The notes: generated from the sequence alone by a model not told the origin. A stretch of 64,000 nucleotides of DNA from Aminipila sp963524205 (GCA_963524205.1 CAURED010000007.1:109686-173685), one strand, 5' to 3'; shown: positions 1-8,655, counted from the first letter of the stretch. Numbers and translations: made by a program.

Positions 1-2
1 TT

Positions 3-1277
3 GCAACCAAAGGTAACACTTCTTTAAGTCAGATTGCCAATGATAATTCCACTGACAGATATAGCTTTAAAATTAACTTTGACAAGTATGTAGAGGGGCA
101 GAATTACTATGGCTTAGATAAACTAAACCTGAATAATCTAATGTCAGATGCTACATATATGAAGGATTATCTGAGCTATGAAATCATGAGAGAGGCTGGT
201 GCAGCAGCTCCGATGGCAAGTTTTGTAAATATTACTATAAACGGAAAAGCATGGGGGTTATATCTTGCAGTAGAAGATATTAGTGATGCCTTTATTACAC
301 GTAACTATGGTGAAGATGAAGGAGAACTTTATAAACCTGAAACTGAACAACTAAATAATATGGGAAAAGGTAAAGAAGGAATGCCGACTGGTTCTGCTAT
401 GCAGGCACCGCCTGAAGGAAAAGATGATGGTAACAAAGGCTTTGGTGGCTCAAGTAATGGAGCAAGTTTAGCATATACTGACGATAAATTAGAAAGTTAT
501 AGTGACATATTTGATAATGCAGAAACAGATGCTACTAAAGAGGATATGCAAAGAGTCGTATCCGCTTTAAAACAGCTTAGCACTCCCGAAGAATTAGATA
601 AATGCCTGGATGTTGATTCAGTTATAAAATATTTTGTAGCTCACAATTTCGTTGATAATTATGACAGTTACACAGGAAATATGCTTCATAATTACTATTT
701 ATATGAGAATAATGGATTACTATCAATGATTCCTTGGGATTATAATTTAGCCTTTGGCGCTTTTGGTGGAAACGGTGGTATGAAGAAACCAGGAGAACAG
801 ATTGCACAGAATAGTGAACAATCTACAGATAATGCAACAGCAATGGTGAATTATGCAATAGATACACCACTTTCAGGAGCAAAAGAAGAGGATAGACCTA
901 TTTGGAGTGCTATCATTAATAATGAGGAATATAAGGAGTTATATCATAAGTACTTTGATGAATTAATAACAAACTATTTTGAATCTGGAAAGTTTGAAGA
1001 AAAAATTACCTCAGTATATGAAATGATTAGACCTTATGTAGAAAAAGATGCTACAGCTTTTTATACTGTTGATGAATTTGACAAAGCATACAGCACGTTA
1101 AAAGAATTCTGTAAGCTTAGAAGTGAAAGTATTAGAAAACAATTGGATGGAGAAATTCCAACGACAACGGAGGGGCAAAAAAAGGAAGGTGTTCAGCTGA
1201 TAAATTCTAGCAGTATAAAAATTGAAGATATGGGATCCCAAAAAGGTGGGGATCCGAGACAAAATTCAAAAGAATAA
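3..1277 (+). CDS. CotH-family spore protein, 5' end outside window
   Basis: The reading frame is open from the first bases of the window, so the gene starts upstream; an internal ATG at 141 is not the true start. The visible part (about 424 residues) begins with text typical of CotH, including YGLDKLNLNN and YLSYEIMREAG, and carries the kinase-like motif PWDYNLAFG near residue 245. CotH proteins are atypical kinases that phosphorylate spore-coat proteins. A Gly/Met/Pro-rich insert lies near residues 125-155. The tail after about residue 390 is polar and low-complexity. The gene ends at TAA just before a strong terminator. Family assignment is confident; substrate is unknown. Confidence 0.85.
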   Translation, partial: ATKGNTSLSQIANDNSTDRYSFKINFDKYVEGQNYYGLDKLNLNNLMSDATYMKDYLSYEIMREAGAAAPMASFVNITINGKAWGLYLAVEDISDAFITRNYGEDEGELYKPETEQLNNMGKGKEGMPTGSAMQAPPEGKDDGNKGFGGSSNGASLAYTDDKLESYSDIFDNAETDATKEDMQRVVSALKQLSTPEELDKCLDVDSVIKYFVAHNFVDNYDSYTGNMLHNYYLYENNGLLSMIPWDYNLAFGAFGGNGGMKKPGEQIAQNSEQSTDNATAMVNYAIDTPLSGAKEEDRPIWSAIINNEEYKELYHKYFDELITNYFESGKFEEKITSVYEMIRPYVEKDATAFYTVDEFDKAYSTLKEFCKLRSESIRKQLDGEIPTTTEGQKKEGVQLINSSSIKIEDMGSQKGGDPRQNSKE

Positions 1278-1281
1278 AATT

Positions 1282-1319
1282 AAAACGGTCCTGAGTATTG
1301 TTGTATTTAGGGCCGTTTT
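1282..1319 (+). terminator. Rho-independent terminator after cotH-like gene
   Basis: An 11-bp stem (AAAACGGTCCT with AGGGCCGTTTT, one G-U pair) closes a 16-nt loop and ends in four T residues. It lies 4 bases past the CotH-family stop codon. Confidence 0.8.
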
Positions 1320-1390
1320 GGTATATACTATATAGAATAAGAACAATCAATGTTAATAAATTGACGATGACTGAAAGGGAGGACAGAATT

Positions 1391-2215
1391 ATGAAAAAAT
1401 TTTTTAGTATTATGGTTGTAATTCTATTGTCTATGACTGTTTTAGCAGGGTGTGGTGACAACGCTGATAAAGAGAAAGTTAAAACCAAAGCAAAACCGTT
1501 AGTGGTGGCTATGGACTTGACACAACCTCCGTTTGAGATGAAAGATGAAAAGGGAAATCCTACAGGAGTTAGCGTTGATTTCGTAAAGGCATTTGGTGAA
1601 TATATAGGAAGAGATGTTAAAATTGAAAATACTTCTTATGATGGACTAATTTCTTCCCTTCAGGAAGGTAAGGCAGATATGGTTATATCATCTATGTCTA
1701 TTACAGATGAGGCAAGCCAGACTGTTGATTTTTCCGAACCATATGCAGACATTATGCTAGCTGTTTTAGTGAACAAGAACTCAGGTATTTCATCTGCTGA
1801 AAGCTTGAATCAAGAGGGAAAAAAGATTGTTGTCATTGCTGATTCAGCAGGATACATTTATGCACAGAAAAATCTGACCAATACGGAGATTATAACACTG
1901 GCAGATGAAAATGCATGTGTTTCGGAAGTGACACAGGGAAAGGCAGATGCTTTTATTTGTGATCAGTTGTCTATATATAGGGACTGGTACAATTATACGG
2001 ATAAGACAACCATGATTTCTATCGGAGGTCAGGAGGCGGAGCGATGGGGAGTTGCAGTGCAAAAAGGAAATACGGAATTACTTGCACAGATAAATGAATT
2101 TATTGGGACGTACCGAGTAAATGGTGGATTTAATAAGTTAACAAGCAGATATTTGTCAGAAGAAAAAACCACTTTTGATAAATTAGGGGTTAAGTGGATT
2201 TTTGACATAGATTAA
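1391..2215 (+). CDS. Amino-acid ABC transporter substrate-binding lipoprotein
   Basis: A 274-residue family 3 solute-binding protein. The start at 1391 is chosen because GGGAGG lies 8-13 bases upstream and because it gives a clean lipoprotein signal: a basic N-terminus, a hydrophobic stretch and the lipobox LAGC near residue 20. The mature part has the usual two-lobe pattern, with PPFEMKDEKGNPTGVSVDF and MVISSMSITDEASQTVDFSEPY. The latter is characteristic of polar amino-acid binding proteins. No permease or ATPase gene lies beside it, so it is an orphan binding protein or works with a transporter encoded elsewhere. The ligand cannot be read from sequence. Confidence 0.85.
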   Translation: MKKFFSIMVVILLSMTVLAGCGDNADKEKVKTKAKPLVVAMDLTQPPFEMKDEKGNPTGVSVDFVKAFGEYIGRDVKIENTSYDGLISSLQEGKADMVISSMSITDEASQTVDFSEPYADIMLAVLVNKNSGISSAESLNQEGKKIVVIADSAGYIYAQKNLTNTEIITLADENACVSEVTQGKADAFICDQLSIYRDWYNYTDKTTMISIGGQEAERWGVAVQKGNTELLAQINEFIGTYRVNGGFNKLTSRYLSEEKTTFDKLGVKWIFDID

Positions 2216-2303
2216 AATAAAGATATTTTTTATATAAGTTATATTAGTCAATAGTTAGCAGAATAATATATTGCAATAGAGATAAAGATAATAAAGTATT
2301 GAC

Positions 2304-2334
2304 AAAAAGCATCAGTAATGATGCTTTTTCTTTT
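2304..2334 (+). terminator. Rho-independent terminator
   Basis: A perfect 11-bp stem (AAAAAGCATCA with TGATGCTTTTT), a 4-nt loop and a T-rich tail. It probably ends the binding-protein transcript. Confidence 0.8.
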
Positions 2335-2355
2335 GTTATTCTTTTAGATTATAAT

Positions 2356-2384
2356 TTGGAACTAGTATTTTATTGTAGTATAAT
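2356..2384 (+). promoter_or_regulatory. Sigma-A-type promoter for SIR2/selenium genes
   Basis: TTGGAA (2356-2361), a 17-base spacer and a perfect TATAAT (2379-2384). It lies about 50 bases upstream of the SIR2-like start. No terminator or large gap separates SIR2 from yedF, so this promoter may also serve the selenium operon. Confidence 0.65.
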
Positions 2385-2434
2385 ATAATAATATATTGTA
2401 TAAAAGGTATAGAACAAAAATAAGGAGAGCTGTT

Positions 2435-3493
2435 ATGGATAAAACAGTAATATTTTTGGGTGCAGGAGCATCAAAAGCAGATGGTGCACCATTACAAAGA
2501 GAACTTTTTAAATCATATTTTAAAGCATGTGAAGGTGAAAAGTTAAATGAAAACTTTGATATAAAGCATAGTAAAGTAAAAGGTCTTTTAGACCGTTACT
2601 TTAAAAACTTCTTTGATTTTACTGATGACTTTGATTATAGAAATGCAGTCTTTCCTACATTTGAAGAAGCCCTTGGTATTTTAGACTTAGCTATTGAACG
2701 TAATGAAAAATATAGAAGTGAGCTGGGAAATCTGTATAAATACAGGACAGCACTAATTTTTTCAATGGCACAGGCTATTCAATATAAAATTGAAGCTTCA
2801 AAAAATGGAATACAAGGAGAAAGCCATACAAAACTAATTGAAAACTTACAGGATGAAATACCAAAAGGCAATATTACATTTATTTCTACGAATTATGATA
2901 TCATTTTAGACAATGCGCTTGGCAGCAAGTTTGATGTAGATTATGGATTCTATCATTTAGATGATTTAGATAGTATAAAAAATGGTGTAAAACTTTTAAA
3001 AATCCATGGATCTTTAAATTGGAAATATTGCCCGGTTTGTAAACATATAGAAGCTAAAATAGAACAAAAAGGGACATTGTCCATAGTAGACAATCCAGGT
3101 TCTGTAAAGTGTGACTATTGTGACGCCGATGCACAATATATAATTGTTCCGCCAACTTATTATAAAGATATGAGTAATGTTTATCTAGCTAATATATGGA
3201 ATAATGCAGAAAAACTGCTTAGAGAAGCAGAGCATATCGTTTTTTCTGGATATTCACTGCCTAGTGCAGACATGCATATAAAATATCTTTTGAAAAGGGC
3301 AGAATTAAACAGAGGTAAAGATAGTAAGTTTAAAGCTACAGTTATAAATTATTATCCAAATAAAATAGTAGGGGCCATACAAAAAGAACAAAACAGATAT
3401 AGTAGATTTTTCAAAAATACCAGTGATGTAAATTATTTACAGGAGATGTCGTTTCAAGATTTTGCACGTAATCCTCTTGCAGTCCTTGAATAG
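2435..3493 (+). CDS. SIR2-like domain protein with zinc ribbon
   Basis: A 352-residue SIR2-family protein. ATG at 2435 follows AAGGAGAG and places FLGAGASKADG at residues 5-15, the NAD-binding glycine motif. Further family hallmarks are STNYD near residue 160, KIHGSLNW (candidate catalytic His) near residue 200, a zinc ribbon with CPVC and CDYC near residues 206-236, and a C-terminal SGYSLPSADMHIKYLL. Relatives with the TNYD motif include stand-alone deacetylase-like proteins and NADase domains of anti-phage systems. It lies only 31 bases upstream of yedF and shares its strand and probable promoter. Whether it acts in defence or in selenium metabolism cannot be decided from sequence. Confidence 0.75.
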   Translation: MDKTVIFLGAGASKADGAPLQRELFKSYFKACEGEKLNENFDIKHSKVKGLLDRYFKNFFDFTDDFDYRNAVFPTFEEALGILDLAIERNEKYRSELGNLYKYRTALIFSMAQAIQYKIEASKNGIQGESHTKLIENLQDEIPKGNITFISTNYDIILDNALGSKFDVDYGFYHLDDLDSIKNGVKLLKIHGSLNWKYCPVCKHIEAKIEQKGTLSIVDNPGSVKCDYCDADAQYIIVPPTYYKDMSNVYLANIWNNAEKLLREAEHIVFSGYSLPSADMHIKYLLKRAELNRGKDSKFKATVINYYPNKIVGAIQKEQNRYSRFFKNTSDVNYLQEMSFQDFARNPLAVLE

Positions 3494-3524
3494 AGTAAAG
3501 ATAAAGAATAGGGAATAAAGAATA

Positions 3525-4133
3525 ATGAAAAAACAAATAAATGCCATAGGTATGGCTTGCCCGCAACCTGTAGTGCTGACTAAGAAGGCATTAGAGAACA
3601 TGGAGAACTGTGATGTACTTGAGATATATGTTGATAACGACATTGCGGTAAAAAATGTAATGAAATTTGCCAGAAGTAAAAACTTAGAGGCAGTATACCA
3701 ACAGGAGAAAGAAAAGGAATATCGTATTAATATACTAGTATCTCAAGGTGCTGAGTTAAGTGAAACAGAAGAAAGTCTTATTAAATGTGGAAATACTTTA
3801 AATAATATTGTTGCACTTGGATCCGATAGAATGGGTGAAGGAGATTCTGAGTTGGGAGTCATTCTAATAAAAGGATTTATCTATGCTTTAACACAACTTG
3901 AGAATTTACCCAAAACAGTAATTATGTATAACGGAGGGGCTAAGCTTGCAATAGAAGGTTCCCCTTGCTTAGATGATTTAAAAACACTTGAAAAATCAGG
4001 TGTGGAAGTTTTAACCTGCGGTACATGTTTAAAACATTATAAAATAGAAGAAAAGCTTGCGGTTGGAGCTGTGACAAATATGTATACAATAGCAGAAAAA
4101 ATGTTACAGGCAAATAGTATCATTAAACCATAA
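3525..4133 (+). CDS. yedF: YedF sulfurtransferase-like selenium metabolism protein
   Basis: A 202-residue two-domain protein. The N-terminal 75 residues form a TusA-like domain with the AIGMACPQPVV motif, whose Cys carries persulfide or perselenide in relatives. The C-terminal half is DsrE-like and contains LTCGTCLKHYKI. This matches the YedF family encoded beside orphan selD genes, where it is thought to move selenium or sulfur between donor and SelD or its partners. It starts 31 bases after the SIR2-like gene and ends 14 bases before selD, so it is the first dedicated gene of the selenium operon. Confidence 0.88.
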   Translation: MKKQINAIGMACPQPVVLTKKALENMENCDVLEIYVDNDIAVKNVMKFARSKNLEAVYQQEKEKEYRINILVSQGAELSETEESLIKCGNTLNNIVALGSDRMGEGDSELGVILIKGFIYALTQLENLPKTVIMYNGGAKLAIEGSPCLDDLKTLEKSGVEVLTCGTCLKHYKIEEKLAVGAVTNMYTIAEKMLQANSIIKP

Positions 4134-4147
4134 GAAGAAGGAAAAAT

Positions 4148-5203
4148 ATGAAGCCAGATATATCTATAAAAAATGTAAAACTTACGCAGCTCTCAAAATC
4201 AGCAGGTTGTGCAGCCAAATTGGAACCAGGAGTATTATCCAGGATATTAGATAATTTACCAAAGATTATAGATGAAAATTTAATAGTGGGTACTGAGACC
4301 TGCGATGATGCGGCAGTATATAAAATTTCAGATGATCTTGCCTTAGTACAGACCTTGGATTTTTTTCCACCAATGGTAGATGATCCTTATATCTTCGGAC
4401 AAATTGCAGCAGCCAATGCTTTAAGTGATATTTACGCTATGGGTGGAAATCCTATAACCGCATTAAATATTGTAGCTTACCCAAGCTGTTTAGGTGAAGA
4501 AGTCTTGGGTGAGATACTAAGAGGTGGTGCGGATAAAGTAAGGGAGGCAGGGGCTTCTATTGCAGGAGGACATTCTATTAATGATGAAGAACCTAAATAT
4601 GGGTTAAGCGTTACAGGAACTGTAAATCCTAAAAAGATACTGCGAAATTATGGGGCACAGCCAGAGGACGTATTAATATTAACTAAACCACTTGGATGCG
4701 GCCTGATAAATACAGCAGTTAAAGCCGGAATGGCTTCTTCTGAAGTGTCAAAAGAAGTTATAATAAGCATGACAACTTTGAATAAAAAAGCAAAAGAAGT
4801 TTTTTGCCAGTTTAATATACATTCATGCACTGACGTGACGGGATTTGGACTTGCTGGACATGCATTGGAAATGGCATCTGCAAGTGGAGTCAGTTTTGAA
4901 ATAGACACTAAGAAACTACCTGTTTTTTTTGAAGCTTTAAACTATGCGAGGATGGGACTTGTTCCTGAAGGAACATATAGAAATCATAAGTTCGTAAGCT
5001 GTGAAGCTGAATTTTGCTTTATTTCAGAGGAATATAAAGATTTAGTTTGTGATCCTCAAACTTCTGGAGGCCTGCTTGTTAGTGTGGATAAAGAGCATAG
5101 TGACGATATTATTAAAAAATTGCACCAAGCAATGCCAGATATGAAATTAGGCATCATTGGCAAGGTATTAGATAAAAAAGAAAAATACATTACATTTCTA
5201 TAA
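4148..5203 (+). CDS. selD: Selenide, water dikinase (selenophosphate synthetase), Cys form
   Basis: A 351-residue SelD making selenophosphate from selenide and ATP. The N-terminus has LTQLSKSAGCAAKLEPG. The catalytic position is an ordinary Cys (TGT), not a selenocysteine TGA codon. ATP/Mg-binding signatures follow: DDAAVY, ANALSDIYAMGG, AGGHSINDEEP and DVTGFGLAGHALEMA, then CDPQTSGGLL near the C-terminus. The length is normal for the family. No selA, selB or tRNA-Sec gene occurs in the window. The neighbours yedF, yqeB, yqeC and DUF3343 instead point to selenophosphate use for a selenium-containing molybdenum hydroxylase. Confidence 0.95.
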   Translation: MKPDISIKNVKLTQLSKSAGCAAKLEPGVLSRILDNLPKIIDENLIVGTETCDDAAVYKISDDLALVQTLDFFPPMVDDPYIFGQIAAANALSDIYAMGGNPITALNIVAYPSCLGEEVLGEILRGGADKVREAGASIAGGHSINDEEPKYGLSVTGTVNPKKILRNYGAQPEDVLILTKPLGCGLINTAVKAGMASSEVSKEVIISMTTLNKKAKEVFCQFNIHSCTDVTGFGLAGHALEMASASGVSFEIDTKKLPVFFEALNYARMGLVPEGTYRNHKFVSCEAEFCFISEEYKDLVCDPQTSGGLLVSVDKEHSDDIIKKLHQAMPDMKLGIIGKVLDKKEKYITFL

Positions 5204-5230
5204 AAATTAGAGCATGAGGAGCATGGGAGC

Positions 5231-6376
5231 ATGAACTATTTTGATAATGCGGCAACTACATATATAAAACCGGATTGTGTTATAGAGGCAGTTGTACAAG
5301 CTATGAAATCTTGTGGAAACTCAGGTAGAGGTGGACATGAAATAGCACTTGAAAGTAGCAGAAAAATCTATAATGCCAGAAAAAAACTGGCTGATTTTTT
5401 TTGTTTTGAGAATGCTTCGAGTATAGTATTTACTGGAAATGCAACAGAAAGCTTAAATATAGCATTAAGGGGCATGTTAAAGCCAGAGGATCATGTGATA
5501 ACAACTATACTTGAACATAACTCAGTGCTTCGTCCCTTGTACTTATTAGAACATGAAGGTATGGAAGTCTCTTTTATTCCATGTGATGAAAAGGGTATGC
5601 CAGAGTATAGTACAATTCCAGAATTAATTAAGGACAATACGAAAGCGATTATAGTAACCCATGCGTCCAATGTTACAGGTAATAAAGTAGACATAAAAAA
5701 AATAGGCAGAATGGCAAAGATACATGATTTGATTTTTATTGTTGATGCTTCACAAACTGCAGGTAGTGTAAATATAAATGCAGAAGAAATGGGGATTGAT
5801 ATTCTGTGCACCACAGGCCATAAGGGCTTAATGGGGCCACAGGGTGTAGGTATTTTAGCAGTTAGAAAAGGTATTAACATAGAGCCGCTTTTAGTTGGGG
5901 GAAGTGGAATACAATCTTTTGATAAGAAACATCCAGGGAATATGCCTGTCAGATTAGAAGCAGGAACTTTGAATGGACATGGCATAGCGGGGCTCTATGC
6001 AGCCTTGGAATTCATAGAAGAGAAAGGCATAAAGGTAATATTAGATAAAGAGCAAGAATTGATGTGGAGGTTTTATAAAGGAATAAAAACCCTCAAGAAT
6101 GTAAAGGTATATGGGGATTTTGAAGTTGAAGATAGGTCACCTATTGTATCTTTAAATATAGGTAACATAGATTCTGCTGAAACAGCAGATATCTTGGCCC
6201 AGGAATATGGTATAGCTACAAGAGCTGGTGCTCATTGTGCACCACTTATGCACCAATTCTTTGGTACTGAAAAGCAGGGTATGGTTCGGTTTAGTTTTGG
6301 ATATTTTAATACATTTACTGAAGTAGATACCGCTATAAATGCAGTCAGAGAACTTGCGGAAGATTCCTACAAGTAA
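5231..6376 (+). CDS. Class V aminotransferase / cysteine desulfurase-like (EF2568 type)
   Basis: A 381-residue PLP enzyme of the NifS/SufS fold. It starts MNYFDNAATT and has FTGNATESLN, IVDASQTAGS and CTTGHKGLMGPQG, where the Lys binds PLP. The candidate catalytic Cys is in RAGAHCAPLMH. This subfamily regularly accompanies orphan selD loci and probably mobilises selenium or sulfur from selenocysteine or cysteine. The ATG at 5231 follows AGGAG (5217-5221). The heptamer GAGCATG occurs three times around it (5210, 5219, 5227), and a mini-frame from 5214 ends on TGA overlapping the start codon. Confidence 0.88.
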   Translation: MNYFDNAATTYIKPDCVIEAVVQAMKSCGNSGRGGHEIALESSRKIYNARKKLADFFCFENASSIVFTGNATESLNIALRGMLKPEDHVITTILEHNSVLRPLYLLEHEGMEVSFIPCDEKGMPEYSTIPELIKDNTKAIIVTHASNVTGNKVDIKKIGRMAKIHDLIFIVDASQTAGSVNINAEEMGIDILCTTGHKGLMGPQGVGILAVRKGINIEPLLVGGSGIQSFDKKHPGNMPVRLEAGTLNGHGIAGLYAALEFIEEKGIKVILDKEQELMWRFYKGIKTLKNVKVYGDFEVEDRSPIVSLNIGNIDSAETADILAQEYGIATRAGAHCAPLMHQFFGTEKQGMVRFSFGYFNTFTEVDTAINAVRELAEDSYK

Positions 6377-6386
6377 GAGGTTAAAT

Positions 6387-6650
6387 ATGCGAAAAAAAGT
6401 ACTAAAACTTATTATAACATTTGCTGATACGCAACAGGCTATAGCTTGTGAAAAAAAATGCCAAGAAGCCGGGATCGGAGAACGATTAATACCTGTACCT
6501 GGACAGATTTCAGCAGGTTGTGGTCTGGCTTGGAAGGCAGATTTTGTTCAAAAGATAAAAATGGAGAACTTCTTTGAAGAAAATCATATTGAGTACCAAG
6601 GCTTTTATGAAGTGTATTTACTTGAAAGGTGTACGGATAAAGATGTGTAG
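6387..6650 (+). CDS. DUF3343 protein, first copy
   Basis: An 87-residue protein starting at the ATG at 6387; an in-frame ATG at 6339 would overlap the previous gene without need. The DUF3343 signature is visible: an N-terminal strand KLIITFADTQQAIACEK, then VPGQISAGCGLAWKA with a conserved Cys in a Gly-rich turn. DUF3343 proteins are short partners of selenium-dependent molybdenum hydroxylase loci. They may carry a persulfide or perselenide, but no reaction is proven. It overlaps yqeC by 8 bases (ATGTGTAG), which suggests translational coupling. A second copy ends the operon at 8225. Confidence 0.82.
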   Translation: MRKKVLKLIITFADTQQAIACEKKCQEAGIGERLIPVPGQISAGCGLAWKADFVQKIKMENFFEENHIEYQGFYEVYLLERCTDKDV

Positions 6651-7362
6651 GTTGTTGACTTTATTAGAAGGAAATTTTAAATCGATAGCCTTTGTAGGTG
6701 CAGGTGGAAAAACTACTACTATTTATAATCTGGCTAACCAGTTGATAAAGAAAGGTAAAAGTGTAATTGTAACGACTACTACCCGTATTTATCCACCACT
6801 TGATATAGAAGTTGCTATGGACATGGAGGGTGTACAAAAAATATTACAGAAAAGTAAGCTGGTTGTGGCTGGAATACCTTGTGAAGATGGTAAATTAACC
6901 TGTTTAGAAAGTGAGATTTTTAATCGACTTGTAAATTATGCTGATTATGTGTTAATTGAGGCAGATGGAGCAAAGAAAATGCCTATTAAAGTACCAAAAG
7001 ATAATGAACCTGTAATACCTGAATGGGTGGATATGGTTGTGGGTGTTGTAGGAATGGACTGCATAGGCAAAAGTATAAAAACAGTATGTTTCAGGACACA
7101 AGAGGCAGTAAAGCTTCTAAACGGAGAAACAAAAGAGATAGTTACCGAGAATCATTTAATTACAGAGGAAGATGTTGCCCAGATCATCGGAAGTGAAAAA
7201 GGATTAAAAAAGAGTGTGGGACAAAAACCATTTAAAGTAATTTTAAATAAAGTGGATAATGAAAAAAATGAACAGGCTTCTGAAAAAATTATAAGGATAT
7301 TAAAATCAAAAGGAATACAAGAATGCCTTATGACTTCATACAATGAAAATGAGAGGGCTTAA
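6643..7362 (+). CDS. yqeC: YqeC selenium cofactor biosynthesis protein
   Basis: A 239-residue putative nucleotide-binding protein. The start at 6643 is chosen because it gives the family N-terminus and an 8-base overlap with the preceding gene; upstream ATG codons lie deep inside that gene. SIAFVGAGGKTTTI at about residues 15-28 is a P-loop-like motif, followed by VTTTTRIYPP and LIEADGAKKMPIKVP, both typical of YqeC. The family occurs with yqeB and selD in genomes with selenium-dependent molybdenum hydroxylases. It is thought to help build or insert the labile selenium cofactor. It lies 3 bases before yqeB. Confidence 0.88.
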   Translation: MCRLLTLLEGNFKSIAFVGAGGKTTTIYNLANQLIKKGKSVIVTTTTRIYPPLDIEVAMDMEGVQKILQKSKLVVAGIPCEDGKLTCLESEIFNRLVNYADYVLIEADGAKKMPIKVPKDNEPVIPEWVDMVVGVVGMDCIGKSIKTVCFRTQEAVKLLNGETKEIVTENHLITEEDVAQIIGSEKGLKKSVGQKPFKVILNKVDNEKNEQASEKIIRILKSKGIQECLMTSYNENERA

Positions 7363-7365
7363 CAA

Positions 7366-8157
7366 ATGAAAAAAATATATATACGAGGAGCTGGAGATTT
7401 AGCTACAGGTATTGCCTGCAGGCTTTACGAAAGTGGATTTCAGGTTTTAATGACAGATTTGGAAGTACCTACAACAGTTAGAAGAACGGTAGCATTTTCC
7501 TCTGCAATATATGAGAAGAAGGCAGTAGTGGAAGGAAAAACAGGAATATATTGCAATTCTATGAAGGAAGTAGAAAAAGCTTTTTTAAGAAAAGAAATAC
7601 CCATTGTAGTTGATAAAGACGGTTTGTTTTTGCAAGCCTTAAAAGCAGATGTGGTAGTGGATGCAATTATCGCAAAGAAAAATATTGCTACTAAAATAGA
7701 TGATGCAGAGATTGTAATTGCTGTAGGACCTGGATTTATTGCTGGAGAGGATTGCCACTGTGTTATAGAGTCAATGAGAGGACATAATTTAGGGAGATGC
7801 ATTTATAAAGGCCATGCAACTCCAAACACAGGTATTCCCGGTAATATTGGTGGTTTTACCACAGAACGTATTATACGCACAGCATGTGATGGTAAATTCA
7901 GAGGTGTTGTAAAGATAGGTGACAGGGTTATGTCAGGCCAAATAGTCGCTTATATAGGAGAATCACCTATTTTAGCCCAAATTGACGGTATTGTAAGAGG
8001 TCTTTTACAAGATGGTGTAATGGTGCAGAAAAACATGAAGGCTGGTGATATTGATCCGAGAGCAGAAGAAGAAAATTCTTATACAGTATCCGATAAGGCA
8101 AGAGCTATTGCAGGTGGTGTGCTTGAGGCGATTTTGCATTTAACATATTTTCGATAA
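7366..8157 (+). CDS. yqeB: YqeB selenium-dependent molybdenum hydroxylase maturation protein
   Basis: A 263-residue protein with an N-terminal Rossmann motif IRGAGDLATGIACRL at residues 4-18. Next come TVRRTVAFSSAIY and IVAVGPGF-like text (VIAVGPGFIAGEDC). The middle part resembles XdhC-type maturation factors. The C-terminal part, with GVVKIGDRVMSGQIVAYIGE, looks like a biotinyl/lipoyl-like beta barrel. YqeB is a marker of selenium-dependent molybdenum hydroxylase loci and is inferred to act in cofactor maturation. The hydroxylase subunits themselves are not in this window. Confidence 0.88.
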   Translation: MKKIYIRGAGDLATGIACRLYESGFQVLMTDLEVPTTVRRTVAFSSAIYEKKAVVEGKTGIYCNSMKEVEKAFLRKEIPIVVDKDGLFLQALKADVVVDAIIAKKNIATKIDDAEIVIAVGPGFIAGEDCHCVIESMRGHNLGRCIYKGHATPNTGIPGNIGGFTTERIIRTACDGKFRGVVKIGDRVMSGQIVAYIGESPILAQIDGIVRGLLQDGVMVQKNMKAGDIDPRAEEENSYTVSDKARAIAGGVLEAILHLTYFR

Positions 8158-8224
8158 CCTAACGAAGGTGCTTCGCATATTATGTAAGTATACCATAAGT
8201 CTCATAGGATGGGAGGCACACAAA

Positions 8225-8488
8225 ATGAAAAAGGAGTATTTGCTTACTTTCTCATCATTTTATAAAGCAAAGTATGCTCAGGAGAAGATAATAGAATTAG
8301 GTGTGAGATGTACAGTGAAAAGAGCACCTTCTGAGATTGTCACATCCTGTGGATATGCTATATATTTAAAAACGGATGATATACAGAAAGTATTAAGCAT
8401 TTTTGATGGTGAAATACTTACCGTCAAAGGTGTATTCCTTATAGATAATTCTTTAGGGACTACTCAATATAGAAAAATATCAATTTAA
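8225..8488 (+). CDS. DUF3343 protein, second copy
   Basis: An 87-residue protein. ATG at 8225 follows a strong GGGAGG at 8211-8216, which decides the start over an upstream in-frame ATG at 8168. It shares its length and layout with the copy at 6387: N-terminal YLLTFSSFYKAKYAQEK, then VTSCGYAIYLK with the Cys in the same turn, here CGYA instead of CGLA. The two copies are clearly diverged paralogues, so they may have different partners. This is the last gene of the selenium operon and is followed by a terminator. Confidence 0.78.
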   Translation: MKKEYLLTFSSFYKAKYAQEKIIELGVRCTVKRAPSEIVTSCGYAIYLKTDDIQKVLSIFDGEILTVKGVFLIDNSLGTTQYRKISI

Positions 8489-8511
8489 ACAATATTTATA
8501 AAAGTTGAATG

Positions 8512-8556
8512 AAGCTTATTTAGAATCTTGTATTTAATTCTAAATAAGCTTTCTAA
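8512..8556 (+). terminator. Terminator closing the selenium operon
   Basis: A perfect 15-bp stem (AAGCTTATTTAGAAT with ATTCTAAATAAGCTT) with a 10-nt loop, 23 bases after the last gene of the operon. The T tail is short. Confidence 0.65.
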
Positions 8557-8620
8557 ATTACATATTTGTTAATATACACAAATAATTTTGAAATAATTTG
8601 TTAAAAACAATAAAAACATC

Positions 8621-8649
8621 TTGACAATTTACTTTATATGTACTAGAAT
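8621..8649 (+). promoter_or_regulatory. Sigma-A promoter of the T-box/oxidoreductase operon
   Basis: Perfect TTGACA (8621-8626), a 17-base spacer and TAGAAT (8644-8649). The predicted start near 8656 lies just ahead of the T-box leader. Confidence 0.8.
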
Positions 8650-8655
8650 TCTACT

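Noticed and set aside
4148..4240. Selenocysteine codon in SelD
   Set aside because: The catalytic position reads TGT (Cys), and no in-frame TGA occurs in the gene.
5491..5985. 164-residue minus-strand frame in the aminotransferase gene
   Set aside because: It is a shadow of the PLP-enzyme coding sequence with no ribosome site or family pattern.
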